A DNA stretch of 64,000 nt, taken from positions 84,501 through 148,500 of the forward strand of contig JAJGOT010000287.1 in assembly GCA_022457155.1 (NCBI GenBank), read 5' to 3'. Within the stretch, counting starts at the first letter, position 1; every line of letters starts with the position of its first letter. The notes under the pieces were generated by a model. The model was not told the DNA's origin, made no database searches, and worked only from the letters and a program-made list of their open reading frames with translations. Positions 10,179 through 22,179 of the stretch are shown here, piece by piece. A program made the translations under genes and the position numbers. Origin of the DNA: Cladopsammia gracilis (taxonomy: Eukaryota; Cnidaria; Anthozoa; Scleractinia; Dendrophylliidae).

Positions 10179-10584
10179 ATAGCGGAGCACTTGCCAGGCT
10201 GAAGGCCTGGCTGCACAGCTCCATACTCATAGAACCCATGGCCGTCATTTTTCATGGTCATGGCTAGCGCAATGTATCGCGGGCGTGTTGTCTGCCTGCA
10301 GCCTTACGCCCGCCGTACGCTTTGGGCTAGCTCGCGGGCTCGTATGACTTCGCAAAACATGCACGTACGACGTCATCAACATCCGGGATCTTTGAGGCTT
10401 TGTTTTCCGCGCGGCTACACAGCCGTCAGCTCGGTAAACACTTTAGTTGGATTGTTGTGTTTAGCGGAGAATTAAAGTCGTTATTTCCCTGCAGTTTTTC
10501 GCGGTTTGCTACTCAAGACAGGGATACTAGTTAACGGATACTCAGAAGCCACTTTAGTGGAAAAAGAAGAGCTTTCAGGGATAA
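10179..10584. repeat. Direct repeat copy 1 (~0.35-0.4 kb)
   Basis: Shares long similarity, in the same orientation, with 11021-11367, starting at ATAGCGGAGCACT and running through a GC-rich block containing CGTACGACGTCATCAACATCC. It continues into the sequence encoding the end of the RecQ-like lobe 2 (CTCAAGACAGGGATACTA). Copy 1 has about 55 extra bases. The shared block includes a CRE-like TGACGTCA-related site (ACGTCATC). Confidence 0.75.
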
Positions 10585-11020
10585 CCTCAGACAAATCACA
10601 ATCAAAGTGAGCAAGGAGCAGTTTATGTCTGCAAATCAAATTCTCATTGCGAATGTAACTAACCATACTTTCATCGAATTGTTGCCGCCTGACATTTGAA
10701 TATAAAATTACAGCCCTGTAACTAGTTTCTTCACTCAGTCCCGCTTTTCCACTTTCTTGTAAATACCTCTCTAGGTTTTGTGGTGGGCCATAATGAATCA
10801 CATCCTTCACTCCTTTGCAATCAATACCCATACCATATGCAATGGTTGCAATAAGGACAAGTATGCAACCATTTTCTTCTGAGAAAGAAGTCAAAATTTG
10901 ATCTTTAATTTGATCAACTCTTGCATGGCACATTTTGACTAGCCGTTTTCTTGGATCACATGACTCTGTCCACATACATGTCATTTCCAAACTCAGCCTG
11001 AAATATACCATAAAGAGTTG

Positions 11021-11367
11021 ATAGCGGAGCACTCACCGGGCCGATTTCATTGTCATGGCTGGTGGAATGTTTCACGGGCGTGTTGTGTGCCCGCCGCCGT
11101 ATGCTCGCCGTACGCTTTGTTCTACCTCGCGGGCGTGTATGACTTCGCAAAACATGCGCGTACGACGTCATCAACATCCGGAATCCGTCAGCTCAGTAAA
11201 CATAATTTAAAAAAGTTTGGATCTTTCGCTGGTCAGTGTTTAGCAGAGAAGTAAAGTCGTTATTTCCCTGTTGTTTTTTTTTTTGTGGTTTGCCACTCAA
11301 GACAGGGATACTAATTAAGGGATATTTTATTCTATATTTTAGAAAAAGAAGAGCTTTCTGGGATAAA
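11021..11367. repeat. Direct repeat copy 2
   Basis: Second copy of the segment at 10179-10584. It includes a diverged copy of the last codons of the RecQ-like lobe, here closed by stops and a T-rich expansion (11275-11284), so this copy is not coding. Confidence 0.75.
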
Positions 11368-11561
11368 ATCTTGCTTCAAGGAACTTCATATGTTTTTCAA
11401 TGTGGGGAGATGTGTTTGTTTTTATTACAGATTTCAGAACCAAGCAAGCTGAACAGATTACATTTTTCGATGGGAATCTATGTTGATATAAATCTGTGAT
11501 TGACTTTTTCTTTGTGTTCTTGTGTAGTTTTGGAGAATTATTTTAATTAAAATGAGCTTAA

Positions 11562-12713
11562 CCCATTGACACCTGAACCGCCTGTACAAGACTCCACTGC
11601 TTTAAAAAATTGTAACTTTCTCAATCGTGCGAACATTGCCTTAACTAGCAGTTGTGAGCATTGACTAGAAAGTCTTTCAAATTGAGATACCCAATAAACA
11701 CAAAAAAGTCAGCGATTTTTGCAGAATATCAGCGTTTGAATTTGGACAATAACAAAAATTACCGTTTTTAACGTCATAGAAAAACAACAAAAATCACGTT
11801 TTTGCCTTTAGGTTTTTTTATTCAAATCATCGTGGCAAACCCGAAAGTCAACATTTACAGCAAAATTCAGTCCTAGTCCTAGCTTAGCGGTGAATTTTTT
11901 TGCTCTTATTCGTTGCTCGGGCCGAATTACAGCTTCTCATTCTAGTGCATACTCACCTTGCCTCGATTTTCATCACCACCGCACTGCATGCTGGGAAATA
12001 ACGAGATTTTTTGACAGCTTTCCTTCCGTCCTCCACACATTTGATATTTATACTAAGTCCACAGCCACTCCGACCCATTGCCGAAATTTCGCGCTTGTTG
12101 TGTTCTCCTGTGGTCGCAACTTCCAAAATATGCCGCGGTAGGTCGAGAAATTCATCCAGAGTCGAGTCCCAAAGCTACTTCGTTTCCTGGCAGCCATTTT
12201 TCCGGTAGGGTCGTACCTCTCATAAACCTCTATTTTCATTGGCCGTTCTAAAACAGTACTTGCTATTGTTTATAGGGATAGGGGCATTGTTTAGGTCATT
12301 TATCTATTGTTTTGGCGAGCCAATAAAACAACTCGTTCAAAGGAGGTACGACATGACCCCATTTTTCCAGTTCAGCGAGCCACGAACCAAATTCGTAAAC
12401 AAAGTACAACACCTAACTCGCCTTGTTGAGAAAGTGGACTCTGAACTACCTTCAAGCTTAATGATGCTCATCAGACAGCTGCTAAAGATGAAAACTGGCT
12501 GTGGACTTACCAAACATCGCAGAAACACCATATTGCAATTCAACAAAGCAAAATGCCAACGTTAGAATGACGTTTCCAGTAAACTCGAGACTTCAGTGTT
12601 TTAGAACAGCAGCACTTTCAATGGTAACTCCAAATATGAAGTCACGAAATCCTATGGGGCGTGTGTATGCAGAAAATCACTCAAAAACGTAAAAATCCTC
12701 AGGTGTCAATGGG
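11562..12713. mobile_element. piggyBac-type non-autonomous transposon
   Basis: Ends are perfect inverted repeats of CCCATTGACACCTGA, each preceded or followed by TTAA (11558-11561 and 12714-12717). TTAA target duplication and CCC-starting ends are the piggyBac hallmark. The 1152-bp interior has no recognisable transposase. It does hold an open frame at 12239-12565 and one at 12501-12692 of unknown origin, which could be transposase residue or captured sequence. It interrupts the RecQ-like gene region. Confidence 0.8.
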
Positions 12714-12717
12714 TTAA

Positions 12718-13252
12718 CTTCAGTTGTATCCACTTCTTGAATTTCATCGAAGGCAGCTTGGTGTGCTATGTTAAAATGGTACGCGTTTTGCTTTTAAACA
12801 TAAACTAATGGAGATTTGAATCAGATTTGTCAAAAGAAGATTGTGTTGTCCATTTTTATGTGTTTGTTCATACATTACATAGATTGAAAAGCAATTTTAT
12901 GGAAACAAAACAAGACTTAGCCTTCACTCGCGTCGCCTTATGCAATTATTTTTGTGTATTTTTGCAATTTTCAATTCCAAATCAGTTTCTCGAGCAATTT
13001 TTGGCAAACAACAACTGTATTTTATTCGGAAAGTAGTCGTACTAGTTATTCTAGACAGAGAAAAGTTGTTTTTGTGAACTTTTGTACGGTCTAAATGTTC
13101 TGTGCAGACTGTCGTGTAATAAACCTTAAGCTTAAGTTACTGTTTTTGAGAATTGTTAAAACTGAAAAATAGCCTGGTCGTCAATTTTAATTCTTGTGCT
13201 TCCGACCTTTCACCTTAGTTAAGTTTCACTTTAGTTAAGCTTGTTCAAAGTA
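12718..13252. other. Non-coding interval within helicase relic
   Basis: AT-rich. Just after the transposon, minus-strand 12775-12718 could encode a short acidic tail (AHQAAFDEIQEVDTTE), possibly part of the helicase gene. No other support. Confidence 0.3.
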
Positions 13253-14386
13253 CTAGTCTATTAGGCTCAGCCTATCTATATATATTACCACTCTAATTCT
13301 TGGGCAGTAAATAATAACCCTGTCACAGAATTGCCCTTTTTCTCTCAGCGCGTTGACGAGTGGCTGGAAATCAGTTTGCGGATCACTTCCAGTTACCTCT
13401 ACAGCATAAGCAATGTTTTTGCGGTTTGGATTGGCAGAAATTAGCAGTGGATTGTCCATTTCCAATGTCTTTGTGATCTGGTTGCACATCTCCTTCGTTG
13501 CTGTTGCCGTTAGGGCCATAAGAGGGACATGCTCAACAAGAGATCTTATTTTATTTATTCTTCTGAACCAAAAATCCAAAATGCCCTCTCTCCTTTCTTA
13601 ACTGAAAATCCCCAGTGAGCTATACAGTGTGCTTCATCTACAGCAATCAAGCGTAGTTTTGGTGACAGACTGTGCTTGACAACATTTTGTGCCAGTGACT
13701 CATAGCGAGGACAGTTTCTGGTGAACTATGCACAATTTGATATCCACCCTTCTCAACACCGTCCTTCTCTTAGATAAGCTGCCTTTATACCTTTGCTTTG
13801 TAGGTGGTTGACCTGATCTTAAATAGATTGATGCGAACTTTGGTTTCCTTCTAAGTGATCCAACACTAGTGGAAAAGCTTGAAAAATTAACGATTTACCC
13901 AAACCAGTCAATAGAACGACAAATGCATCTCGGCCCAAAATAAGTTCCTTAATAGCAAGACTGTTTCTCCTGTCTCTCCGAGCAAGCATTTTCAAACCTA
14001 CTGTTAAAGCTTGCATAGTCCGCCATCTTTGTTTATTTATGCAAGTACCCTCTAATTTATGCCCCGCAAATTTTGGCGGGTTCATTTCTGATTGGTCAAT
14101 TTAAACAATAACAAACCTGTGCGCCCAGCCATGAGGTGGGGAGAATCATGGGCGCATCCAGACACCCACGGCTGGCCATTTTTAGCAGCTTTGCCATAAT
14201 ATGAAGTTTGTTATCTTCTGCAAGCGGCATGGAGGCATTTCTCGTCATTTAATACCAAAACACTTATTTAACTGAGAGGAAAAATGAACTGAAGAACAAG
14301 CAAAGTCGCAGAGAGCAGTGAAGATCGCGAGAAAAGCCGTGAACAATGAGAAAAAAGAAGGGAAAAAAAAGAAAGAAAAGAGCATC

Positions 14387-14457
14387 ACAACCATGATTCG
14401 AACCAGCATTGTCCGGGCGAAAGAGAAATGGTTACACGACTGAGCTATATCGGACTA
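14387..14457 (-). repeat. tRNA-like sequence (SINE head or tRNA pseudogene)
   Basis: On the minus strand, TATAGCTCAGTCG fits an A box and GGTTCGAATCA fits a B box at tRNA spacing. The T stem pairs poorly. A T-rich stretch on the minus strand (plus-strand A runs at 14350-14380) follows as a possible Pol III stop. The flanking sequence to its right is shared with a second tRNA-like unit at 60907-60966. Confidence 0.5.
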
Positions 14458-14756
14458 CGCCGTAATTGTAAAATTTTATTATTTCAAGGAAGATACAGAT
14501 CAAAACGCGTGTCTCGGTTGAAAAAACCTTTTACTGGCGATTTTAATGTTGCATTAAAGTCTCCAAATGCAAAACATCTTTTAGCTCATTGTTGTTTATA
14601 TTCGTTTACAACAAATTTGTTATTGTTATCGCTGGATTCCCGTTGTTCTTGTTACGAATTGCATTCGTTACAAAGCATAACGTCACAAGTTTACAGCTGA
14701 TGGAAGGAGTGAGGGTGTGAGCGAGTGCTCATTTGCATATCTGTCTCTGTTATCGG

Positions 14757-14793
14757 TAACCCGTTCATTACACATGCGCATATTCACGGGTTA
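14757..14793. repeat. Short inverted-repeat module, copy 1
   Basis: TAACCCGT ... ACGGGTTA with 8-bp perfect arms. The whole 37-bp block recurs at 61062-61098 with two differences (CACATGCGCATAT versus CACTTGCGCGTAT). Confidence 0.65.
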
Positions 14794-15084
14794 AAAATGA
14801 AACAGAAGACACTGACCGCTTATTTTGGCCTGTTTTTTCTCGAAAACAATGCCCAAAACAGCGACAAAAATACACGGCAATGTTTTGCTATTGAATTGAA
14901 GGCCACATGCAAAATTTCAAGCAATTCTGAGCAAAAAAAATTGACCCCGAAAACATACTTAGGATGTTACTGCTGGGAGCCCTTCAATTATTTTGACTTG
15001 CCTGCCAAGATTAGCTTTTGCTACCTGTGGGCCTGTCTTATAAATTGTATAATAATTAACTAATAAAGATTTTTGTTGTTGTTA

Positions 15085-15721
15085 TTGCCATTACAAGCCA
15101 GAGTTACCTTGTACAATGCTCTAATTCTTCCCCTCTCTCGGATTATGGAGATGTTGTATGGGGGGACAAAAGTAATGACACCCTTATGTCTGAACTACAG
15201 ATCTTCAAAATAAGGCTGCTAAAGTTCTGTTTGGTGACTCACCCGGAAGCTTGTCAACCGAAGTGCTTAAGAGCCTAGATCCCAAGCCCCTCTTCACGAA
15301 ACGATTTTTTCATTGCTGCATTTTGATCCACAAATGTCTAATTGGGGAAACTGATTTTAACTTCAATTTTATCAGAAATCAAGCTGTTCATTCTTATAAT
15401 ACAAGACATTCCAATGATCTTTGTTTACCTCTTCCTCGAACTAACTGGGGTAAACAAACATTTAACCATCAAGCTGCGAAAAGACTGGAACAGCCTTCCA
15501 ATTGACTTTAAAGAAACAATTTTTTTAAACTATTTTTAAAGCAAAACTGAAACTTTCTTAAAAGTTTTAAATTAATTTGCAGTAATTTTCAGCTGATTTG
15601 ATATATCCGTATACAATTATTTATTTACGTTTCATTAATGTTTTATGTAATTAGGTAATTAATTAATTTGCGAGTGCCCCACTGAAAACCGCCTTGGCGA
15701 GTTGGGTTCCCTCATTAAATA

Positions 15722-15761
<40 letters not shown>

Positions 15762-15765
15762 CATG
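15085..15765 (+). mobile_element. LINE 3' end with (ATT)n tail
   Basis: The plus strand encodes a reverse-transcriptase C-terminus: SDYGDVVWGDKSNDTLMSELQI, then after a frame change AAKVLFGDSPGSLSTEVLKS, and HSYNTRHSNDLCLPLPRTNWG. This YNTRHS...LPLPRT pattern is typical of jockey/CR1-group LINE ends. At least two frame breaks are present. A 3' UTR ends in an (ATT)n microsatellite at about 15723-15762. 5'-truncated. Confidence 0.75.
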
Positions 15766-15902
15766 TGTTCTCTATATAATTATGTGTTCTCCATGGGGGC
15801 CGGGTCCAAACCATGGACCTAGGGCACCCATGAGGCGCTGTGTGGAGGCCACACTACTTAGCATTGCAAGGAAAGGGAGTTCTTTTGTAACTTCCCATTT
15901 TT

Positions 15903-15935
15903 ATCTCGTTAATGCGCATGCGCATTAAGCGAGAT
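15903..15935. promoter_or_regulatory. Palindrome with NRF-1-like core
   Basis: ATCTCGTTAATGCGCAT is followed directly by its near-exact inverse (one extra base). The centre, TGCGCATGCGCA at 15913-15924, matches the palindromic NRF-1 consensus YGCGCAYGCGCR. No gene start is evident next to it, so a regulatory role is only a possibility. Confidence 0.4.
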
Positions 15936-18900
15936 TTCGAAATTACCACGAAAAAAGGGGCAAAAGTTGTTAACAAATTTTTGTGGACTTTTGTCCGGGG
16001 GGGAGTTTCTTCTTTCTTCTTCATAGAAGCTATATTAGGGCATTGAGGATATGGTTGGTTAAAGCGGTTAGGATTTCAAGAAGGGCGTCACATACCGTCA
16101 CTAAAATATTTGAGGAACACCCCCGGTCCTATTGTTAATTTCCCTAGGGTATTGGGATGTCAGAACTTGTGATGAACTTGTCATATTTCACATTACGTCA
16201 CTGCAAAGATATTAAAGTTCTTAGTTTCGATATCTCACGTTACGTATCAATATTTAAAATTTTCAATCATTTGTCGTAAAGCCATTCAAGCTGCTTTCGA
16301 GAATGGTAAAAATAGGTCAAATACGTTTTCTTGGGAAACGTAGTTTGAGAATTTCACGGTCTATTTTTACGAATGGAGACGTTATTGGACGGGAAAGTTT
16401 GTGTTTTAATATGAGCGATATGGCAGAGCAAAATAGCATGAACTTTGCGTTTGTATGCAATAGTATGGGAAAGACGTCATAGTTTTATTGGTTTAGCTAC
16501 CGTGCACAAGGAAATTTTGACTGAATTTGTTTTGCGGGAGGAAATTTTTGCGCGTCGGGACAGCTTAAATTTCTGCTGGGAGGAAATGTTTGCGGATTTC
16601 TGGTCAAGTATAAATAAAATCCAAGGCATCGGTATTAAACAATTTCACTTCCTGACCGGAGGTTTTTATAGTTCTCCCAGTTATATGGTTGCTGTTCTGG
16701 CGCCAATATGAACATAAACAACGAGAAAACTAGTGAGTGAATTATTGTACGTTGTAGTAAAAATGTATCAGTATTATGATAACAGTCTCTGGTTCTTTTG
16801 AGGACGTGTGTGGAGTTGAATCGGGAATACAGATAACTGTTGTGCCGGTCGCCTCGGAGTTATGATAGGAATATATTCACTGTTGAAAAGTTCTTGTTAA
16901 GCCGATATACATCATTAAAACAAGTAATTTTTTCTGCGCGATTATATTTCTGCGGTGGAAAATTTAATACAAAATAAAGTAATACTGCATAATAATGCAA
17001 CAACGGACAACCTTTGCCTGTATCTCCGGCAGATCAGAAAAAGGTTTTGAAAAATACTGCGGCCAGGAATCCCGCATGTTTGATTACTTTAGTACAAATT
17101 TTATAATTTGAGAAATTGGGGCGCTAAGTTTCATGATGTCACTTTCCGGGAACCGGATGTAATGGAGATACTGCCTAGCTCCGAGAAACACATTACACTT
17201 ACACGCGGAATAAACTCTGAAAAGCTACTAAAAAACAATTGCAAGATCCCACTATTCCAATATATGACTATCGCATAAGACTTGGATCTTAATAGAATAT
17301 TTTACGAATTTTTACTGCGGTCGTGACCCCGGGGGTCGTCAAGAAGACACTGTCAACACTATATTTTGAGGTTTAAAGCAGACCCATTTAATCTCTAATA
17401 GTTACTAAACACATGATACCGGAAATAGAAAACTCTCGACTTTCGAATAAAAAAAGACAGAACTACTATATATTCGCAAATAACCCATTCATGTATAACA
17501 TTAACTTATGCAGCCATTTCTTTTTCAACTCTCCACAAAAGAAAAATCAATGCCCGCTTCACTTTCCAAAACATTTCATATCGATATCGATAACAACATA
17601 CACAACTGCGTGAAATATTTCCTTTAACAAGCATTGACAACTAAGCGGAAAACAGATATTTCAGCCCACCCACATCTGACGTCTGAGTTATCAAAAGTTT
17701 CTCTGGCTTTTGTTGATAATTTTGTCCGATGGATTATGAATGTTCTGTGATACTTGTTATCTTTGTGGAATGTCCGGTTTCCGGAAGATTATAAAGAACA
17801 GGAAAGAGCGAATCTCAAAACTGTCTTCAAAATGAAATTAAGGTTGGAAAAATATATATTTGCTCAATTCTTTCTTTGAGGAATAGAGGAATTCTAAGGA
17901 TATGCACTTTTTTGTCTTGACTTCCTGACTGAATTTAAGTCTTAAAATAGCAATGAATATGCGTGAACGGAATCTGATCGATCAATGACAGACATTGTAG
18001 CGACCATAGGTCATGGATCAGTTCTTTTCTTCTTTAAAATCTCCGTAAAATTCTTAGATGTTTATATCTTATATATAAAGATCTACAAACGCGGATAAGC
18101 GTAAACATTTATCCGATGCGTTGTGGCACACATCAAAGATTTAAATTGGATGATCCCACAGGCAGACCAATCGTGATGTGAGTCAGATCAAGTTACAGCA
18201 CAGTAATGAAATATACTAGGAAATAATACGATTTGTCACGGAATTGATAAGCGATAGAAAAATCGAAAATATTACACACTAAAGTCTTCTCACCTTTACT
18301 TTATTGTCTCTTGATGTATCCTGACCGGTTTAAATGCATTTTTACAACTTTTGTTACTCGCCCCACTATCCACTATAAAAGAAGGGAAGGCTGGAGACCT
18401 GAGCGAACCCTCGCCACGCGAAAGCCAATAAATTCTAAACAATTCAACTCAAGCTCCCCGAATTGCCACCAGTGAGGCCGCAGGTTAAATGTCTACCCGT
18501 GCGATTCGTGCTAGCTTCCAAATTCCCTTTCACGGGCTCTAAAAGGGCTCCGTTTTGGAGCGATTCTGGCCATCTTCGCTTCGCCATTGTCCGCGATCCA
18601 AACGGCTGTATCACGAAATTCGAATACTAAAGCTTAGCGACCGCGTCACAGAGACAAAATGACATTCACCCGAGGGGAGGGTCGTTACTTTTGCCCTCGC
18701 GCAAATTGACACCGTCGGGGGAGCCAGTGCGTGTAATTCCAACGGAAACCATACGCGTGACCTGTCACTTATTTGTCTTTATTTGATAAAGTGCAATTTT
18801 TCATCAACATCAAAAGAAAAGTCTCTTTTTAAAATAAAAATGCTCGAATGAAAATTATTAAACTTGTTAAAACCAATTTGCACCAAAAAAATCAAAAATC

Positions 18901-19857
18901 AAAGGTCACGGATATGTATGTGTATACCGGGAGTCTAGGGTGTACTCTAACTGCACGTCCGATCCAAGAGAGAGGAAGATAGGGGCCTTGGGAACGAGGT
19001 TGGTAGACGTTTCAATAACAAATTGATCATTACATGTAAAACAGACCGTTGGCCGTCGGGTGTTGATATGAACGATATGGTCAATAATGTTTAATTTTTA
19101 TTGGTATAAAATTGCACAACCTTCTAAAGTCGCTGTCGTAATTTGTCGTGTTTTTGAAGCGGAATCGAGCCGTTTCTCGCTGTTCAGAACGTCTCATGTC
19201 GGCAATTTTCGGGGCCACGTCGCTTGTCGTTTTTACCAAGGCTTCTTTAAGCCGAGATGTTTTGAAAACAGCTTCGGCTATAAAAGGAAACGAAATCTAA
19301 TCGCCAGCTCTATTCCTACAAGAGACACCATTCTGCCCGAAGGTACACAATTTTTTAGTTGACGGAAAAAGCGACAAGTAAAATATTTTCATTTGCCTTT
19401 TTTACAATAGTCTACCTTAGTGAAGTATTTAGATAAAACATTCCTTTTTTACTGAAGTCTTTTTACTGAACTTATTCACATGCACAAAGTTCTTGTTTTG
19501 TCTCATACATCCACATATACACTGCACATATTAATTGGCTGTTTAAAAACATTGCTAGTAAATCAATTTTAATCCCAAATGAAAATCGTTGCAATATGTT
19601 TTAGTTTTGTTTAAATATCAATAAATAAAGATAGTAAATATTTTTTAACCTTCGAACATCTTTCCCAAATTTCGATTGATAAGAAAATCGCCATTGTAAT
19701 GCCATACAAGTCATTGCTACTAAAATACTGTGACTGATACAAAACATAGAAAATTAACTAAGTAAAAGGGCTCTCTAAAGATAGATTGAATCTAAGTAGT
19801 TTTGCCACCCCCATCCCTCCTCATAATTTCCCCCGTAGCAACCAAATTGGCCTCGGC
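15936..19857. other. Long interval without recognised genes
   Basis: About 3.9 kb with only short, unconvincing frames. TATAAAA boxes occur at 18374-18380 and 19279-19285, each near moderately GC-rich sequence, but no coding exon follows that I can support. No repeat structure stands out. Confidence 0.35.
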
Positions 19858-20239
19858 TCATTCGCTTAATATAATCAAGTTGAAGTTTCCCCTCAGCTGT
19901 AAAATGAAGACTATTTTGAACAAATACGCTAAATTAACATGAAAATTATTTACATTCATACTCGTGATTATTTTGTTGCTCACGACTTTTATTGATTTGG
20001 TGGCTCCTAAAGGAGCCCTTAAGTCCTCTATGACTGCAATGTCTAACTCTACGATTAGACCTACAGGTATTTTCAATCTTTCAACTTCAATAAACCATTT
20101 AGCAGCTTTACACATATTACCTATCACGTCTTTACTACATTTGCCTATCAAAGGCACCCAACTTTTCCAATTCTTGTTGTTGTTGTTTTATTAACCTTAC
20201 ATTCTCTCGCATTAACGAGATGGCTTTAAGAGCCCTTTG

Positions 20240-20271
<32 letters not shown>

Positions 20272-20344
20272 GAAATTGCAAATGACGATCGAAGTGCAGA
20301 TGTGCATCTTCCATTAACAACAGTATTTTGACCTCACTTGCCAC
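19858..20344 (-). pseudogene. Unknown coding relic with poly-Asn microsatellite
   Basis: Two minus-strand frames abut: 20344-20135 (…NNNNQRALKAISLMRENVRLIKQQQQELEKLGAFDRQM) and 20157-19858 (MPLIGKCSKDVIGNMCKAAKWFIEVERLKIPVGLIVELD...). They overlap across GAFDRQM/PLIGKC, suggesting one protein broken by a frameshift. The Asn run is the translation of an (ATT)n microsatellite at about 20240-20271. The composition looks protein-like, but I do not recognise the family. Confidence 0.3.
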
Positions 20345-20353
20345 TTGTTGCAG

Positions 20354-20532
20354 GGGATATGCTCAATGCTGCTGATAAAGACGACACCCAACCGAAAAGT
20401 TTAGATGTTTTAGGACATGCCAGAATAAATCAGGAAAGTTTAACAGCTCATAATGAAACTGAGGAAAATGGCAACTTCCTGTCCTCAAATTATACTGATG
20501 CAATGAGCTTCATTATTGTTCATTATGACAAG
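20354..20532 (+). CDS. Candidate internal exon, unknown
   Basis: An open stretch of about 60 codons (GDMLNAADKDDTQPKSLDVLGHARINQ...) lies between an acceptor (CACTTGTTGCAG) and a donor (GACAAG|GTGAGTG). Both splice sites are good. No family is recognised and no partner exon was found nearby. Confidence 0.3.
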
Positions 20533-21251
20533 GTGAGTGATAACAATAAACCACATCATTTGCATTTCCATGAATTCAAGGCCACTTCGGAGTAAAATTT
20601 GAGAGGCTATCGTCAGCCTCTCCCACGTTAAGGATGAACCAGATAAACTAGTAAAGCACAAATGAAGAAGGGGCATGCACACAGCAAGGAAGGGCTAGCC
20701 GTTTTCCTTTTTAATGGGCAACGTGCCCTTGACCATTGGTCAAAGGAGTTTTTCGACGTCACCCTTACATTTCAAAAGTTGCTGTAACCTAATTTCCTTG
20801 TCTTACCAGTGGCAAATGTTAACTAGATCATGCCTGTTGCCTGGACGCTGCAGAAAGGATTTCTTCGCTTCTGTGACTGAGGTGTGATAAGATTAATCAA
20901 AACTAGAACAATTTTATATATCAACTTACTTTGTAGTTTCTCTATGTTGCGGATTGTGTGATCATCAAATGACAATAGAGAAGACTGAAAGTACACTGAA
21001 CAATACCTACACCACAACACAATAAGTAACCAACAATAGTTTCGATGTCGATCCTCATAACCAAGAAACACATTGTATGCCCCGCCTACGTTCTTTGAAG
21101 AATAAACATTATAACACTCTCATTACTTAACGTTTATCCCCTCGTTCTGCTAGTTACTTCAGTTCAAATGTTATCAGTGAAATAATAGACGGCTCAAGAC
21201 TGTGATAATTACTTAATTTTGTGTCTTATAGGTTACTGGAAAAGTCGCAAG

Positions 21252-21600
21252 TCAGATGATGGGATTTGTAATAGATGATCCTACAAGACCATAGGATGTA
21301 GAGAAGTGACAAAGAAGTTTTTCAACAATGGCAGTAACATCATCACGCCTGTTGTCTGCTGCCTTAGGAGCCAGACAGTGGAAAGTGCATGGAGTGTAGG
21401 CTGGCCTTAGCAGCCACTGGAGGCTGGAGGAAGAATTCCTTTGCGAAACGTTTGGGACTAGAGCCCCAAGTGCTGCTCCCTCTTTTCCATTAATAACCAT
21501 GTCCTGGACCAACAACCATGTCTCTGCAGTGGTAGGACAAGTTACCTTGGTAGGGAAGTGGCTGTCATCTAAAGAGGGTCGTCAGCAGTTTCACGACTGG
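21252..21600 (-). pseudogene. Possible coding relic, unknown
   Basis: A minus-strand frame (FPTKVTCPTTAETWLLVQDMVINGKEG... to ...DDVTAIVEKLLCHFSTS) has protein-like composition but no recognised domain and no clear splice sites. Low confidence. Confidence 0.2.
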
Positions 21601-22179
21601 CGATTGTAGTGCAAGGATTGGGAGAAGGAAAGGGAACACGTTTCACAGAAATGTGGCCCTCCGCTCTCATGGCAGATTTAAAGGTAGTCATGGGTCGCCT
21701 GTAGTTAGTCAAAGGGTAATTTTAAAACTTGCCTCTTAGTTCTTTCTTGTGCGAGATAAAGCCCAAATACTCGGGTTGCATTCTTGACTATTGCAAAACA
21801 TTTTACTCTTACTTTTGTAATCTTGCTAACGAAATGGATAAATGAGTTGTGGAAGACATTTAGGTAACCAGACGAAAACATGAGGTTCAAGAATCTCATC
21901 AGTTTTCGAATGTTGCAATTCTAGTATGACATTTAGTTTTGTTTGACAGATGCAGGAGCTAACAGCAGTTTCAGAGGAGGAAATCATTCATTTTTTATGA
22001 ACGTTATGGTGCCCCCACAGGAGAATTTTCCAAAAAACCATTTATGTTATTTAGAAACCAATAATGGGAAATACCAAATTCCCATTTTTACAAACTTCCC
22101 ATCAATGAGATTGCTCATTCCTAATTCCCATTCATGTATTTTTATAAATTGAATGTATTTTTATAAATTTCTATGAATG

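Larger units (their letters stand above)
10014..14085 (-). pseudogene. RecQ-like DNA helicase gene, decayed
   Basis: Minus-strand pieces in helicase order. 14085-13819 carries the Walker A box (VVLLTGLGKSLIFQ). 13670-13620 carries the Walker B box, with DEAH at 13638-13627 (RLIAVDEAHCIAHWGF). 13579-13253 carries motif III (LMALTATATKE). 11032-10481 carries the second helicase lobe (ILVLIATIAYGMGIDCKGV, HYGPPQNLERYLQESGKAGL). A possible terminal acidic exon lies at 10129-10014. Family members unwind DNA using ATP. The motif VI arginine signature (usually GRAGR) reads GKAGL, so the arginine finger is missing. A frame break follows the DEAH block. Between lobes 1 and 2 lie a 1.15 kb transposon and a duplicated segment. 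Likely an inactive copy of a multi-copy family; an expressed, spliced form cannot be excluded. Confidence 0.65.

Noticed and set aside
14387..14457. Functional tRNA gene
   Set aside because: A and B boxes fit, but the T and acceptor stems do not pair well and the unit lies in a repeated segment; treated as a tRNA-derived repeat.
18374..19285. TATAAAA boxes at 18374 and 19279 as promoters
   Set aside because: No supported exon downstream of either, and such strings are expected by chance in AT-rich DNA.
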